9,186 nucleotides of DNA from Clostridia bacterium (GTDB taxonomy: Bacteria > Bacillota > Clostridia > Christensenellales > CAG-917). The notes under the pieces are model-generated. The model saw only the letters and a program-made list of their open reading frames with translations. It searched no databases and was not told the DNA's origin. How positions within the stretch are numbered: position 1 is the first letter of the stretch; every line of letters begins with the position of its first letter. Location of the stretch: positions 1 to 9,186 of the forward strand of contig JAFVYE010000113.1 of assembly GCA_017500745.1 (NCBI GenBank). Direction: 5' to 3'. Position numbers and translations under genes: made by a program. Below, piece by piece: positions 1 to 5,995 of this stretch.

Positions 1-445
1 CACTCCACACCAGAGCGAACAATGAGTTTTTTAGCAGAAAAACTGCCGTCCGCCATTTGTGACAGGGTTCTCTCCCAAATTTCTTCTGCGTTTTTGGGGC
101 AGATGGGAAGTGTCAAGCCAAAATACTTTTTCAGTTCAAGATGTGCCCAATGATATACGGGGTTGCCCACAAAGTGTGGCAACGCCTGGGCAAAATGCAA
201 AAATTTCTCTTTGTCATCGCCCTCTCCGGTCACGTACCTTTCATCAACGCCGTATGCTCTCATGACACGCCACTTGTAGTGGTCGCCATTGAGCCATAGC
301 TCCGTCAAGTTGTGAAAAACCTTGTCCTCCAAAATTTCAGCAGGGAAAGATGACAGTGATAATCAAAAATAGGCAGGGACTTTGCGTATTCGTAAAGCTC
401 CACTGCCTTGTCGTTTTCAAGAAAAACCTTGTCGTCAAAAAACAT
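1..445 (-). pseudogene. uxaC: Uronate isomerase, 5' part, with a one-base frameshift; 3' end outside window
   Basis: Uronate isomerase (EC 5.3.1.12) converts D-glucuronate to D-fructuronate and D-galacturonate to D-tagaturonate in the cytosol, the first step of hexuronate catabolism. The start is ATG at 445-443, preceded by an AAGGAAGAG ribosome site. Residues 28-33 read DYHCHL, the HxH metal motif of this amidohydrolase-superfamily enzyme. After restoring one base, the typical stretches follow: TELWLNGDHYKWRVMRAYGV, DERYVTGEGDDKEKF and NPVYHWAHLELKKYFG. The reading frame breaks at codon 35: a CCC run (343-345 on the plus strand) is one C short of the CCCC needed for Ser-Pro-Ala-Glu. As written, translation stops at 307-305 after 46 residues. 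No second lesion is visible up to the left edge, where about 148 repaired residues have been read of a family length near 470. A real young pseudogene and a homopolymer sequencing error are both possible. Family identity is very secure; functional state is not. Confidence 0.88.
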
Positions 446-478
446 TTTCTCTTCCTTTTTAGTGTGCGTTTTGTGCAG

Positions 479-505
479 CGTTGTGGTCGCTTTGCAACCA
501 CAACG
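479..505 (-). promoter_or_regulatory. Hairpin in the uxaC 5' leader
   Basis: Perfect 9-bp arms CGTTGTGGT (479-487) and ACCACAACG (497-505) surround a 9-nt loop that can form two more G-C pairs. The hairpin lies within the predicted uxaC leader, 33 nt upstream of the start codon. No U-tract follows on either strand, so it is not a normal terminator. It could be an mRNA-stabilising leader structure or a second operator. Confidence 0.45.
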
Positions 506-544
506 GCGTACGCATGGATGGGATAGTATTTACTCTATGGTTGT

Positions 545-573
545 ATTATACTACTGCATTTTTTGTCAGTAAA
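545..573 (-). promoter_or_regulatory. Predicted sigma-A promoter of uxaC
   Basis: Read on the minus strand, TTTACT (573-568) and a perfect TATAAT (550-545) are separated by 17 bp. The predicted transcript start is near 538, giving a leader of roughly 93 nt before the uxaC ATG at 445. The -35 box lies inside the palindrome at 561-582, so a protein bound there would block or shape polymerase access. Confidence 0.65.
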
Positions 574-582
574 TTGACAAAA
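561..582. promoter_or_regulatory. Palindromic operator candidate in the uxaC/AraC divergent region
   Basis: Perfect 8-bp arms TTTTGTCA (561-568) and TGACAAAA (575-582) flank a 6-bp centre. The site contains the uxaC -35 element and abuts the putative -35 of the divergent gene. Its position and symmetry fit a dimeric repressor or activator site. AraC-family proteins more often bind direct repeats, so a GntR-type or other dimeric regulator encoded elsewhere is equally plausible. Confidence 0.5.
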
Positions 583-613
583 TTGCGAAAAAACTTGCAA
601 TTCTTGCTATATT
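583..613 (+). promoter_or_regulatory. Possible extended -10 promoter of the AraC-type gene
   Basis: TATATT at 608-613 is preceded by TG at 605-606, an extended -10 arrangement, with a poor -35 match TTGCGA at 583-588 (19-bp spacer). The predicted start near 620 would leave only about 10 nt before the ATG at 630. The TTGACA at 574-579 is too far from this -10 to pair with it normally. This is a moderate prediction only. Confidence 0.35.
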
Positions 614-629
614 GGATTAAAATTGAACC

Positions 630-1490
630 ATGAGAGAAAATTTTACTACAAAATGGCAATCTTCACAGCTTATGTCAAGGAAAGATTACGAAGTTAATCT
701 TTACAGAGATAAGTACTTCAAAACCGTAGAAATGCACTCCCATGATTTTTACGAAGTGTACTGCTTCATTGCGGGCTCGGTGGACTACATAGTTGAGGAC
801 GGCCTATATCGTTTGCAAACGGGGGACGTGTTGCTCATCCCCCCCAACTATCTGCACCAGCCCAACGTCAAGGACGGAAGCAAATCCTATGACAGAATTG
901 TGCTGTGGATAAATCCCGCCTACGTCAAGCGACTTTCCTCCCCCACCACCGACCTTTCAACCTGTTTTCAAAAGGCAAAGGAAAAGGGTGCTTATCTTGT
1001 GAGAAATTCTGCCCTTGCAGAAAAGCTTGTAAAAGAACTCATTGCAGTCATTGAACAGCAAAATTCCACCTCCTTTGGTGCGGATCTGACGGCAGAAAAT
1101 CACATCATCAACACCCTCACTCTTTTGGGGGCTCATTATCTCAAAAACAGACAGGCAAAACAAGCCGAGCAATCCAAAATTATATCCCGTGCAATAGAGT
1201 ACATTTCTGAGCATCTAACCGAGCCAATCACTCTTGACGACATATCAAGCTCATTGTTTACAAACAAGTATTATTTTGCCCATCTTTTCAAGGAAGAAAC
1301 CGGCGTTTCTCCCCACAGTTATATCCTCAAAAAACGCCTTCTTTTGTCAAAGGAGCTCATTGAACAAGGCCACCCAATCACAGAGGTTTATCAGCGTTGT
1401 GGCTTTGCAGACTACACCCACTTTTTCCGTGCATTCAAAAAGGAATTTGACTTGACACCCAAACAGTACTTCCACATGATTTCAATCTAA
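630..1490 (+). CDS. AraC/XylS-family transcriptional regulator with cupin sensor domain
   Basis: A 286-residue DNA-binding transcription factor of normal length for this family. The N-terminal half is an AraC-type cupin domain (about residues 30-100): an MHSHDFYEV strand with His36 and His38, then GDVLLIPPNYLHQP, the usual effector-binding barrel pattern of sugar-responsive members. Residues 188-283 form the double helix-turn-helix domain, including ITLDDISSSLFTNKYYFAHL, FKEETGVSPHSYI, and the second helix set ITEVYQRCGFADYTHFFRAF ending in the characteristic FDLTPKQY. It is divergent from uxaC, so control of hexuronate genes is a reasonable inference; the ligand is unknown. Effectors of this class usually convert the protein into an activator. 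The ATG at 630 has no convincing Shine-Dalgarno site; an in-frame ATG at residue 15 has none either. No terminator follows, so some read-through into the downstream lipoprotein gene is expected. Regulation of that lipoprotein gene is an alternative role. Confidence 0.93.
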   Translation: MRENFTTKWQSSQLMSRKDYEVNLYRDKYFKTVEMHSHDFYEVYCFIAGSVDYIVEDGLYRLQTGDVLLIPPNYLHQPNVKDGSKSYDRIVLWINPAYVKRLSSPTTDLSTCFQKAKEKGAYLVRNSALAEKLVKELIAVIEQQNSTSFGADLTAENHIINTLTLLGAHYLKNRQAKQAEQSKIISRAIEYISEHLTEPITLDDISSSLFTNKYYFAHLFKEETGVSPHSYILKKRLLLSKELIEQGHPITEVYQRCGFADYTHFFRAFKKEFDLTPKQYFHMISI

Positions 1491-1492
1491 TG

Positions 1493-1521
1493 TTGACTTG
1501 CGTGTACGCCCATACTATAAT
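1493..1521 (+). promoter_or_regulatory. Near-consensus sigma-A promoter of the LRR lipoprotein gene
   Basis: TTGACT (1493-1498) and a perfect TATAAT (1516-1521) are separated by exactly 17 bp, starting three bases after the upstream regulator gene ends. The predicted start is near 1528. GTGTAC (1502-1507) and GTACAC (1524-1529) form 6-bp inverted arms that straddle the -10 box, a possible operator. The promoter makes the downstream gene independently transcribed. Confidence 0.75.
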
Positions 1522-1533
1522 TTGTACACACAT

Positions 1534-1540
1534 AAAGGAG
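1534..1540 (+). promoter_or_regulatory. Ribosome binding site that fixes the lipoprotein start
   Basis: AAAGGAG lies five bases before the ATG at 1546. The reading frame is open further upstream to a TTG at 1498, but that codon is inside the -35 box and has no ribosome site. The ATG at 1546 also places a signal peptide exactly at the N-terminus. Confidence 0.85.
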
Positions 1541-1545
1541 CGGAT

Positions 1546-3420
1546 ATGAAAAAGCCAATTTTTATCTTGATTTTGCTAATAATTGTTGCACTTTCATTGT
1601 GCATCTTTTCTGCATGCTCTGACATCCAGTTCAAACACAAGGATTTTCAGGAATTTGAGGTTGAGCTGTTCACAATGGACTTTGAAACAGGAAAATACTC
1701 TTCAGAAATTGTCACCACACAACATAGAACTGTGCCCTTGTATGAGCCCTACTCAATGCCGGGCTATGACTTTGATGGCTGGCGCATTGTTGAGGGCACA
1801 TCTGGATCAACCCTCATTCTTGGCTCCAAGTGGGAGGAAAGCTTTCCTGTCAAGCGCGATGGATTGCGCCTTGTTTCGTACTGGAAGCCAAAGAAAGAAA
1901 TGGAGCACTTTGAATTTGTTTCCACAAAAGACACTTGCAGGATTGTGGGCGTAAAGGAAACCGCACCTTCTGAGCTTTTTGTGCCCTACTATGTGACAGA
2001 GTTTGGCTCAGAATCTGGAGGAAACCTGCGCTCTGCCGTCAAGGTAACCTTTGAACAAGGCAGTCAACTGAAATCCATTGCAGACAACGCTTTTTATATG
2101 TGTTCCAACCTCCGAGAAATAAACTTGCCCGAGGGATTGGAGTCAATTGGCGAAAACGCCTTTTACGAGTGCTCCTTGCTTGCCAAGGTCACTTTCCCTT
2201 CAACATTAAAGACAATAGGTGGCCACGCTTTCAGCGGTTGCAGAAAGCTCAAGGAGATTACGTTGCCAGAAGGGATCCAATATCTCAATGATTTCACTTT
2301 TAGCGGTTGCTACTCTATTGAAACCATCAACCTGCCCAAAAGTCTTGAGTCAATCGGCCAGTGTGCGTTCTCATTTTGCACATCTCTCAAAAACCTCAAT
2401 TTTGCAGACAATGGATCCTTGCTTAGCATCGGCACATGGGCATTTGAAAACTGCATCAAGCTTGAAACCGTAGTGTTCAAAGCCCCTTTAAAAGTAATTG
2501 GAAACACCGCCTTTGAACGTTGCACTGCATTGAAGAACATCGTGTTCCCCGACTCTATCGTTGACATATATGCTGGTGCTTTTTCAAGTTGCAACGCACT
2601 CAAGACCGTGACTATACCAAGCAAAATTACGGAACTGGACGGTGCTTTCAGATACTGCGAAAATCTTGAAGAGGTCAACCTCCCTCAAGGGCTCAGGACA
2701 GTTGGATACCAAGCTTTCAGCGGATGCAAAAATCTGAAAAAGATTGAAATTCCAGACACAGTCATCGCCTTTGGCTATGGCGCTTTTGCACACTGCACTT
2801 CCCTTGAAGAAATCAACATTCCGTCCGGTCTCACCCACCTGTGGGAAAACGTCTTCAAGGGATGCACCAGCATCAAGTCTATGTACTTGCCTGCCACCAT
2901 TGAAAAAATATATTCTGGAGCGTTCATGGGATGCTCCAGTCTTGAGGAGGTCACAATTGATGCCAACGCAGAGCTGTCACACATTGGCGAAGAGGTGTTT
3001 GCAGAGTGCACTTCCTTGAAAAACGTTGTGTTCCCAAAAAATGTGCAAACCATAGGAACAGAAAGCTTCAGAGGATGCACGTCCCTCACAGACATCACCA
3101 TCACAAGCCAATCGGTTTCATACAAGCTCTTCATAGATTGCACGTCGCTGACAAAGGTCATCTTTGCCGAGGGCGTCAAGAGTGTTGGGTCAGACATGTT
3201 TTTGGGCTGTACAAACCTCAAATCAATCTCCTTGCCTCAATCCCTTGAAAGCTTTATGGTGCGTTTTATGAACTTTGCTGTTCCCAACGTGGTGGTGACT
3301 TACAACGGAACGTTTGCTCAATGGAACGCCATCAATCACATCTACTATCCCATCCTTGAAACCGACTACACCATCACTTGCCTGGACAGCACCTTTGTGG
3401 TGACACCGCAACAAGCATGA
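1546..3420 (+). CDS. BspA-like leucine-rich-repeat (LRR_5) surface lipoprotein
   Basis: A 624-residue exported protein. Residues 1-23 are a lipoprotein signal (MKKP, a long Ile/Leu-rich stretch, then IFSAC), with Cys24 the likely lipidated residue. Residues about 36-115 resemble an InlB/Flg_new-type B-repeat, with GYDFDGW followed by a Trp-containing strand ending in LVSYWKP. From about residue 177 to 580 there are roughly 17 tandem repeats of about 23 residues, of the form SIGENAFYECSLLAKVTFP: the treponemal/BspA LRR_5 class. A VVTYNGTFAQWNAI module closes the repeats, as in many BspA-like proteins. The repeats conserve an AF..C core, so each carries one Cys, probably buried. Such proteins are membrane-anchored and face the outside; some relatives bind host proteins, microbes or glycans, but the ligand here cannot be inferred. 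The gene has its own promoter and terminator and is therefore probably monocistronic. No catalytic domain or cell-wall anchor motif is seen. Confidence 0.9.
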   Translation: MKKPIFILILLIIVALSLCIFSACSDIQFKHKDFQEFEVELFTMDFETGKYSSEIVTTQHRTVPLYEPYSMPGYDFDGWRIVEGTSGSTLILGSKWEESFPVKRDGLRLVSYWKPKKEMEHFEFVSTKDTCRIVGVKETAPSELFVPYYVTEFGSESGGNLRSAVKVTFEQGSQLKSIADNAFYMCSNLREINLPEGLESIGENAFYECSLLAKVTFPSTLKTIGGHAFSGCRKLKEITLPEGIQYLNDFTFSGCYSIETINLPKSLESIGQCAFSFCTSLKNLNFADNGSLLSIGTWAFENCIKLETVVFKAPLKVIGNTAFERCTALKNIVFPDSIVDIYAGAFSSCNALKTVTIPSKITELDGAFRYCENLEEVNLPQGLRTVGYQAFSGCKNLKKIEIPDTVIAFGYGAFAHCTSLEEINIPSGLTHLWENVFKGCTSIKSMYLPATIEKIYSGAFMGCSSLEEVTIDANAELSHIGEEVFAECTSLKNVVFPKNVQTIGTESFRGCTSLTDITITSQSVSYKLFIDCTSLTKVIFAEGVKSVGSDMFLGCTNLKSISLPQSLESFMVRFMNFAVPNVVVTYNGTFAQWNAINHIYYPILETDYTITCLDSTFVVTPQQA

Positions 3421-3434
3421 CCAACTACACGTCA

Positions 3435-3464
3435 AAAAAGCGGGCTCCTTTGAGTCCGCTTTTT
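3435..3464 (+). terminator. Intrinsic terminator of the LRR lipoprotein gene
   Basis: Thirteen-base arms AAAAAGCGGGCTC (3435-3447) and GAGTCCGCTTTTT (3452-3464) pair with a single G-T wobble around a CTTT loop, followed by GTTTTGG. The hairpin starts 14 bases after the stop codon. The A-run and T-run at its base make it potentially active in both directions. Confidence 0.9.
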
Positions 3465-3498
3465 GTTTTGGTTTTGATTGATTGTTTTGCAAGATTTG

Positions 3499-3539
3499 GC
3501 AGTTTAAGTTGTTGTTTTTGCAACGTAAACTGCTTTTTT
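3499..3539 (+). terminator. Second terminator-like hairpin, plus strand
   Basis: Arms GCAGTTTA (3499-3506) and TAAACTGC (3526-3533) pair perfectly. After one mismatch, GTTG/CAAC (3508-3511/3521-3524) extends the stem around a 9-nt U-rich loop. Six Ts follow (3534-3539). It may be a back-up terminator for the lipoprotein gene, or the end of a short RNA starting after the first terminator. No promoter for such an RNA was found. Confidence 0.65.
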
Positions 3540-3626
3540 ATTCTTTTGCTTTGATTATTATAATAGGTTTGATGCGCTTCAAAATTATGATAGGAATGGT
3601 GGTTGCCTTCACTAAAACAGGAACGT

Positions 3627-3753
3627 GTAAAAACGCGATATTGAGATGTATGACGAGGAAGAAAAACCCGCAGGGGTCGTAGCGTACTTGCCGTACGTGA
3701 GAATCCTGCGGGTTGTATCTGACAAAGTCAGACGCTCAATAGCGCGTTTTTAC
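3627..3753. repeat. Large nested inverted repeat with 19-bp outer arms
   Basis: Outer arms GTAAAAACGCGATATTGAG (3627-3645) and CTCAATAGCGCGTTTTTAC (3735-3753) are complementary at 18 of 19 positions, the exception being A3638 against G3742. Between them lie the 10-bp hairpin at 3665-3714 and a small perfect hairpin, CTGAC-AAA-GTCAG (3719-3731). Transcribed from either strand, the 127-nt element could fold as a three-way junction. The right arm includes the pepO stop codon and the last base of its Trp codon. Possible identities are a composite bidirectional terminator, a MITE-like or REP-like palindromic repeat, or a 3'-UTR-derived RNA. Confidence 0.7.
3665..3714 (-). terminator. Probable intrinsic terminator of pepO (inner hairpin)
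   Basis: Perfect 10-bp arms AACCCGCAGG (3665-3674) and CCTGCGGGTT (3705-3714) enclose a 30-nt loop that can fold again (CGTAC 3683-3687 with GTACG 3693-3697). Read on the minus strand, the stem is followed directly by TTTCTTCC, making a GTTTTTC U-tract, 35 nt past the pepO stop. No U-tract follows on the plus strand. The loop is longer than in most intrinsic terminators. Confidence 0.6.
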
Positions 3754-5648
3754 CAGATGATGATACGCTTAGAAGGGGCTATATACATCTTGTCTGTCTT
3801 TTTGACATTGAAGGTGTCATACCACTCGGGGAAGTTGCGAGGGGTGATATTGGCACGGAGGATGCAGGGTCCGTGAACGTCAACCTTCAAGAGAAGTTGG
3901 CTGTACTCGGGTTTTGCCTTTTGGCACCAGACTTTTGCCCAGTTGCAGAAGTATTCCTCATAGGAGGCGCCTTCGGTATTGCCCATGATTTCAAGAGTGA
4001 CTGCCATGCCACCGTTGTCTGCCATATTTTCGCTGACAATAAACTTTCCGTTGACGGTGCCCCAAGGCAGTTCAATGCCGTCAAATTGTTTGACCATTTG
4101 ATTGACCTTGGTTTTGAAACGTCTTTCATCATCCTTTGTCCACCAATTGTTGATGTTGCCGTTTTCATCGCACTTTACACCGTTTGAGTCAAAGGCGTGT
4201 GAGATTTCGTGGCCGATGACTGCACCAATGCCACCAAGGTTTTCACTGCGTGATTGCTTCAATGAGTAGAAGGGTGCTTGGAGGATTGCTGCGGGGAAGG
4301 TGATGTCGTTGACGGAGGGGTTGTAGCATGCGTTGACCATATGTCCGGGCATGGGCCAAATGGTGGGATCGGTGGGTTTGTTGAGCTTGGCAAAGTTCTC
4401 CAAGGTTCTAATGCGACCGAGTGCACGGACCACGTCAAAGAGTGATTTCTTTTCATCAAATACAAGCTTGTCATAGATTTCTTGCACCTTGTCGGGATAA
4501 CCCATCTTGACGCCCATCTTTGAAAGTTTCAAGATTGCTTTTGCCTTGGTTTCGGGGCCGAGGATATCGTTCTTTTCAATGCGTGACTTGTAGGTGTCAA
4601 TGATTTGTTGAACGATCTCAATGATGTCCTTTTTGGCCTCTTCGCCAAAGTACTTTTCGCCGTAATAGAGGCCAACGGGCTCTGAGTACATTTGTGATGC
4701 AAGCTGATATGCAAACTTGTTGATGGGGGTGCCTGCTGCGATGCCAGAAAGTGCGCGCATAAATGCTCCGCCCAAATCTCTCAACTCCTCTGTTAGCAAT
4801 GAGCATGAGCCGTAAAGACCGGTGACGTATGCCCAATGCTTGTATTGTTCAAAGGTGTCTGCGTTGAACACTGTGGTGAATGCCTTGAAATATCTGGGCT
4901 CTGCCACGATGACGGTTTCGGGAAGCTCGCCAAAGAGGTCCTTGAGGGATCTTCTAAAGTTGGCGGTTTTGAGCATTGTTGCAACCCTTGACGTTTTCAT
5001 GGGGTTGTATGCCTTGATGTAGTTTGACCACTCCTCTCTTGTTTTGACAAGGCCTGCAAGGGCTCTATCAAATGCCAACGTGTCGCCAAGATAAAGCTCT
5101 TGATCTTCGGGGGTGAGGTCGGTTTGAGCAAGGATTGCTTTTGCAATGTTTGACCACATGCCAAGGAGGGCGTCTCTTTGTGCAGCCATTTCTTCCTTGT
5201 AATAGGATGCATCGGGGAGAATGACTCCGGGTCCACTGATCATGACGCAATGTCTTGCGGTGTTTGTCATATCCGTGTCAACGTCAAGGTCATATGGAAC
5301 GGGGATTCTGCGGAGTTTGAGCTCCTTATAGTATCTGCCAAATGCTTTGACGTCCTTGATTTTGTCAAGTATTGCAAGGTTTTTGAGGGCGGGCTTGATG
5401 CCGTGGCGTGCCTTTCTCTTTGCATCTCCTGCGATATTAAAGAGAGTGACTGCTCTTCTCAAATAGTCATTGGGATAGTTTCCGCTCTTGCTCATCTCGT
5501 TGAATTCGTCCATCATCAACTTTTCAACGCCGTCTGCGAGGACTGCAAATCCACCTGCGGTGGGTTTGTCGTCAGGGATAACCAATTGGTCAAGAGTTTC
5601 TTGATTGACATGGGTGTAGAGGTCATCTTGAATTCTAACTTTTTCCAT
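3750..5648 (-). CDS. pepO: M13-family (neprilysin-like) zinc endopeptidase PepO
   Basis: Zinc metallo-endopeptidase that cleaves oligopeptides in the cytosol, as PepO does in lactic acid bacteria. The 632-residue length is typical. Residues 5-45 (RIQDDLY, VIPDDKP, GGF, VEKLM) match the PepO N-terminus, followed by the M13 N-domain. The catalytic domain holds the substrate-binding NAxY-type motif at 439-442 (NACY), the zinc motif HEISH (His480, Glu481, His484), and ENMAD with the third ligand Glu540 and Asp544. The C-terminus reads MYIAPSKRIIIW; the final Trp is family-typical, while the Cys of the eukaryotic CxxW ending is absent, as expected in bacterial members. No signal peptide or membrane segment is present, so it is cytosolic. 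The ATG at 5648-5646 is chosen because an AGGAGA ribosome site (5659-5654) lies five bases upstream and the N-terminus aligns with PepO. It is transcribed alone, convergent with the LRR gene and divergent from the ene-reductase operon. Confidence 0.95.
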   Translation of the reverse strand: MEKVRIQDDLYTHVNQETLDQLVIPDDKPTAGGFAVLADGVEKLMMDEFNEMSKSGNYPNDYLRRAVTLFNIAGDAKRKARHGIKPALKNLAILDKIKDVKAFGRYYKELKLRRIPVPYDLDVDTDMTNTARHCVMISGPGVILPDASYYKEEMAAQRDALLGMWSNIAKAILAQTDLTPEDQELYLGDTLAFDRALAGLVKTREEWSNYIKAYNPMKTSRVATMLKTANFRRSLKDLFGELPETVIVAEPRYFKAFTTVFNADTFEQYKHWAYVTGLYGSCSLLTEELRDLGGAFMRALSGIAAGTPINKFAYQLASQMYSEPVGLYYGEKYFGEEAKKDIIEIVQQIIDTYKSRIEKNDILGPETKAKAILKLSKMGVKMGYPDKVQEIYDKLVFDEKKSLFDVVRALGRIRTLENFAKLNKPTDPTIWPMPGHMVNACYNPSVNDITFPAAILQAPFYSLKQSRSENLGGIGAVIGHEISHAFDSNGVKCDENGNINNWWTKDDERRFKTKVNQMVKQFDGIELPWGTVNGKFIVSENMADNGGMAVTLEIMGNTEGASYEEYFCNWAKVWCQKAKPEYSQLLLKVDVHGPCILRANITPRNFPEWYDTFNVKKTDKMYIAPSKRIIIW

Positions 5649-5737
5649 ATATATCTCCTAAAATAAATTTTCAACTTTGCAACTCAAGCTGTGCCAATGC
5701 AGAGTGCTGGTCGGCGCGTCAAGTTGCCGTCTATTAC

Positions 5738-5766
5738 ATTTTACTACACATGCTCCAATAAATCAA
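5738..5766 (-). promoter_or_regulatory. Predicted sigma-A promoter of pepO
   Basis: On the minus strand, TTGATT (5766-5761) and TAAAAT (5743-5738) are spaced by 17 bp. The predicted start near 5731 leaves a leader of about 83 nt containing a weak 6-bp inverted repeat (GCAACT/AGTTGC) ahead of the AGGAGA site. No known riboswitch pattern was recognised in the leader. Confidence 0.55.
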
Positions 5767-5894
5767 AGATTATTTTGCACAGCCCACAAAAAATAGGGGA
5801 TTTTGAGGGTTTTATGCCAAAAGATAGGCATATTGTGTTGGATTTTTGTATGCATAAGTATGCTTTTGGGGGTTTCTATCAATGTTTTTGACTA

Positions 5895-5923
5895 TTGACT
5901 ATGAAAATCCTTTGATATATACT
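5895..5923 (+). promoter_or_regulatory. Predicted sigma-A promoter of the ene-reductase/AcnX operon
   Basis: TTGACT (5895-5900) and TATACT (5918-5923) are separated by 17 bp. A second TTGACT at 5888-5893 lies 7 bp upstream. The predicted start near 5930 gives a leader of about 66 nt. The -10 box lies within the palindrome at 5911-5937. Confidence 0.65.
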
Positions 5924-5937
5924 TAAAGTATATCAAA
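5911..5937. promoter_or_regulatory. Palindromic operator candidate over the operon -10 box
   Basis: Outer arms TTTGATA (5911-5917) and TATCAAA (5931-5937) pair perfectly. Inside them TACTT-A-AAGTA (5920-5930) is itself an exact odd-centred palindrome; a 2-bp offset separates the two on the left. The symmetry covers the -10 box and the predicted start site, the position expected for a repressor. No regulator gene is adjacent in this window. Confidence 0.5.
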
Positions 5938-5995
5938 GCGCCCTTAAAAAGCGTGGTAATATGACAATAAAATTTTATATAAAAGAGGGACTTTT

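Larger units (their letters stand above)
446..629. promoter_or_regulatory. Divergent control region between uxaC and the AraC-type gene
   Basis: This 184-bp AT-rich spacer separates two genes read outward, so both promoters must lie here. It holds a good minus-strand promoter for uxaC, a weaker plus-strand promoter for the regulator, an 8-bp-arm palindrome that covers promoter elements of both, and a 9-bp hairpin within the predicted uxaC leader. The arrangement is the usual one for a local regulator and its target operon. Whether the AraC protein itself binds here is inference. Confidence 0.7.
3421..3749. other. Convergent intergenic region with three hairpin structures
   Basis: This 329-bp gap lies between two genes read toward each other. 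It contains the lipoprotein terminator, a second plus-strand terminator-like hairpin (3499-3539), and most of the large nested inverted repeat next to the pepO stop. Short open frames here lack ribosome sites and run through the hairpins, so I see no protein gene. A TATAAT occurs at 3559-3564 but without a recognisable -35 element. Confidence 0.7.
5649..5995. promoter_or_regulatory. Divergent control region between pepO and the ene-reductase operon
   Basis: This 347-bp AT-rich spacer contains the pepO promoter on the minus strand (5738-5766), the ene-reductase promoter on the plus strand (5895-5923), and a palindrome over the latter. Between them are only short features: TATGCC/GGCATA arms around 5813-5832 and a repeated GTATGC near 5849-5864. 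The two promoters are about 130 bp apart, so they are probably regulated separately. No protein or RNA gene is evident. Confidence 0.65.

Noticed and set aside
59..265. Plus-strand open frame at the left edge
   Set aside because: It is antisense to the uxaC reading frame and has no ribosome site or family features.
1498..1545. Upstream extension of the lipoprotein gene from a TTG codon
   Set aside because: The TTG overlaps the -35 box; the extension would precede the signal peptide; ATG 1546 has a proper ribosome site.
2074..3290. Tandem DNA repeats within the lipoprotein gene
   Set aside because: The periodicity of about 69 bp is the LRR_5 protein repeat; nucleotide identity between units is low, so it is not a CRISPR array or satellite.
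3482..3682. Small plus-strand open frame of 66 residues with hydrophobic stretch
   Set aside because: It starts without a ribosome site, runs through the second terminator hairpin and the left arm of the large inverted repeat, and its Ile/Leu richness follows from AT-rich DNA.
3627..3753. Interpretation of the nested repeat as a tRNA or riboswitch
   Set aside because: No T-loop or acceptor features and no known aptamer core are visible; it lies at a gene 3' end rather than in a leader.
5691..5891. Plus-strand open frame of 66 residues in the pepO/ene-reductase spacer
   Set aside because: No ribosome site, no recognisable protein features, and it spans the pepO promoter and leader.
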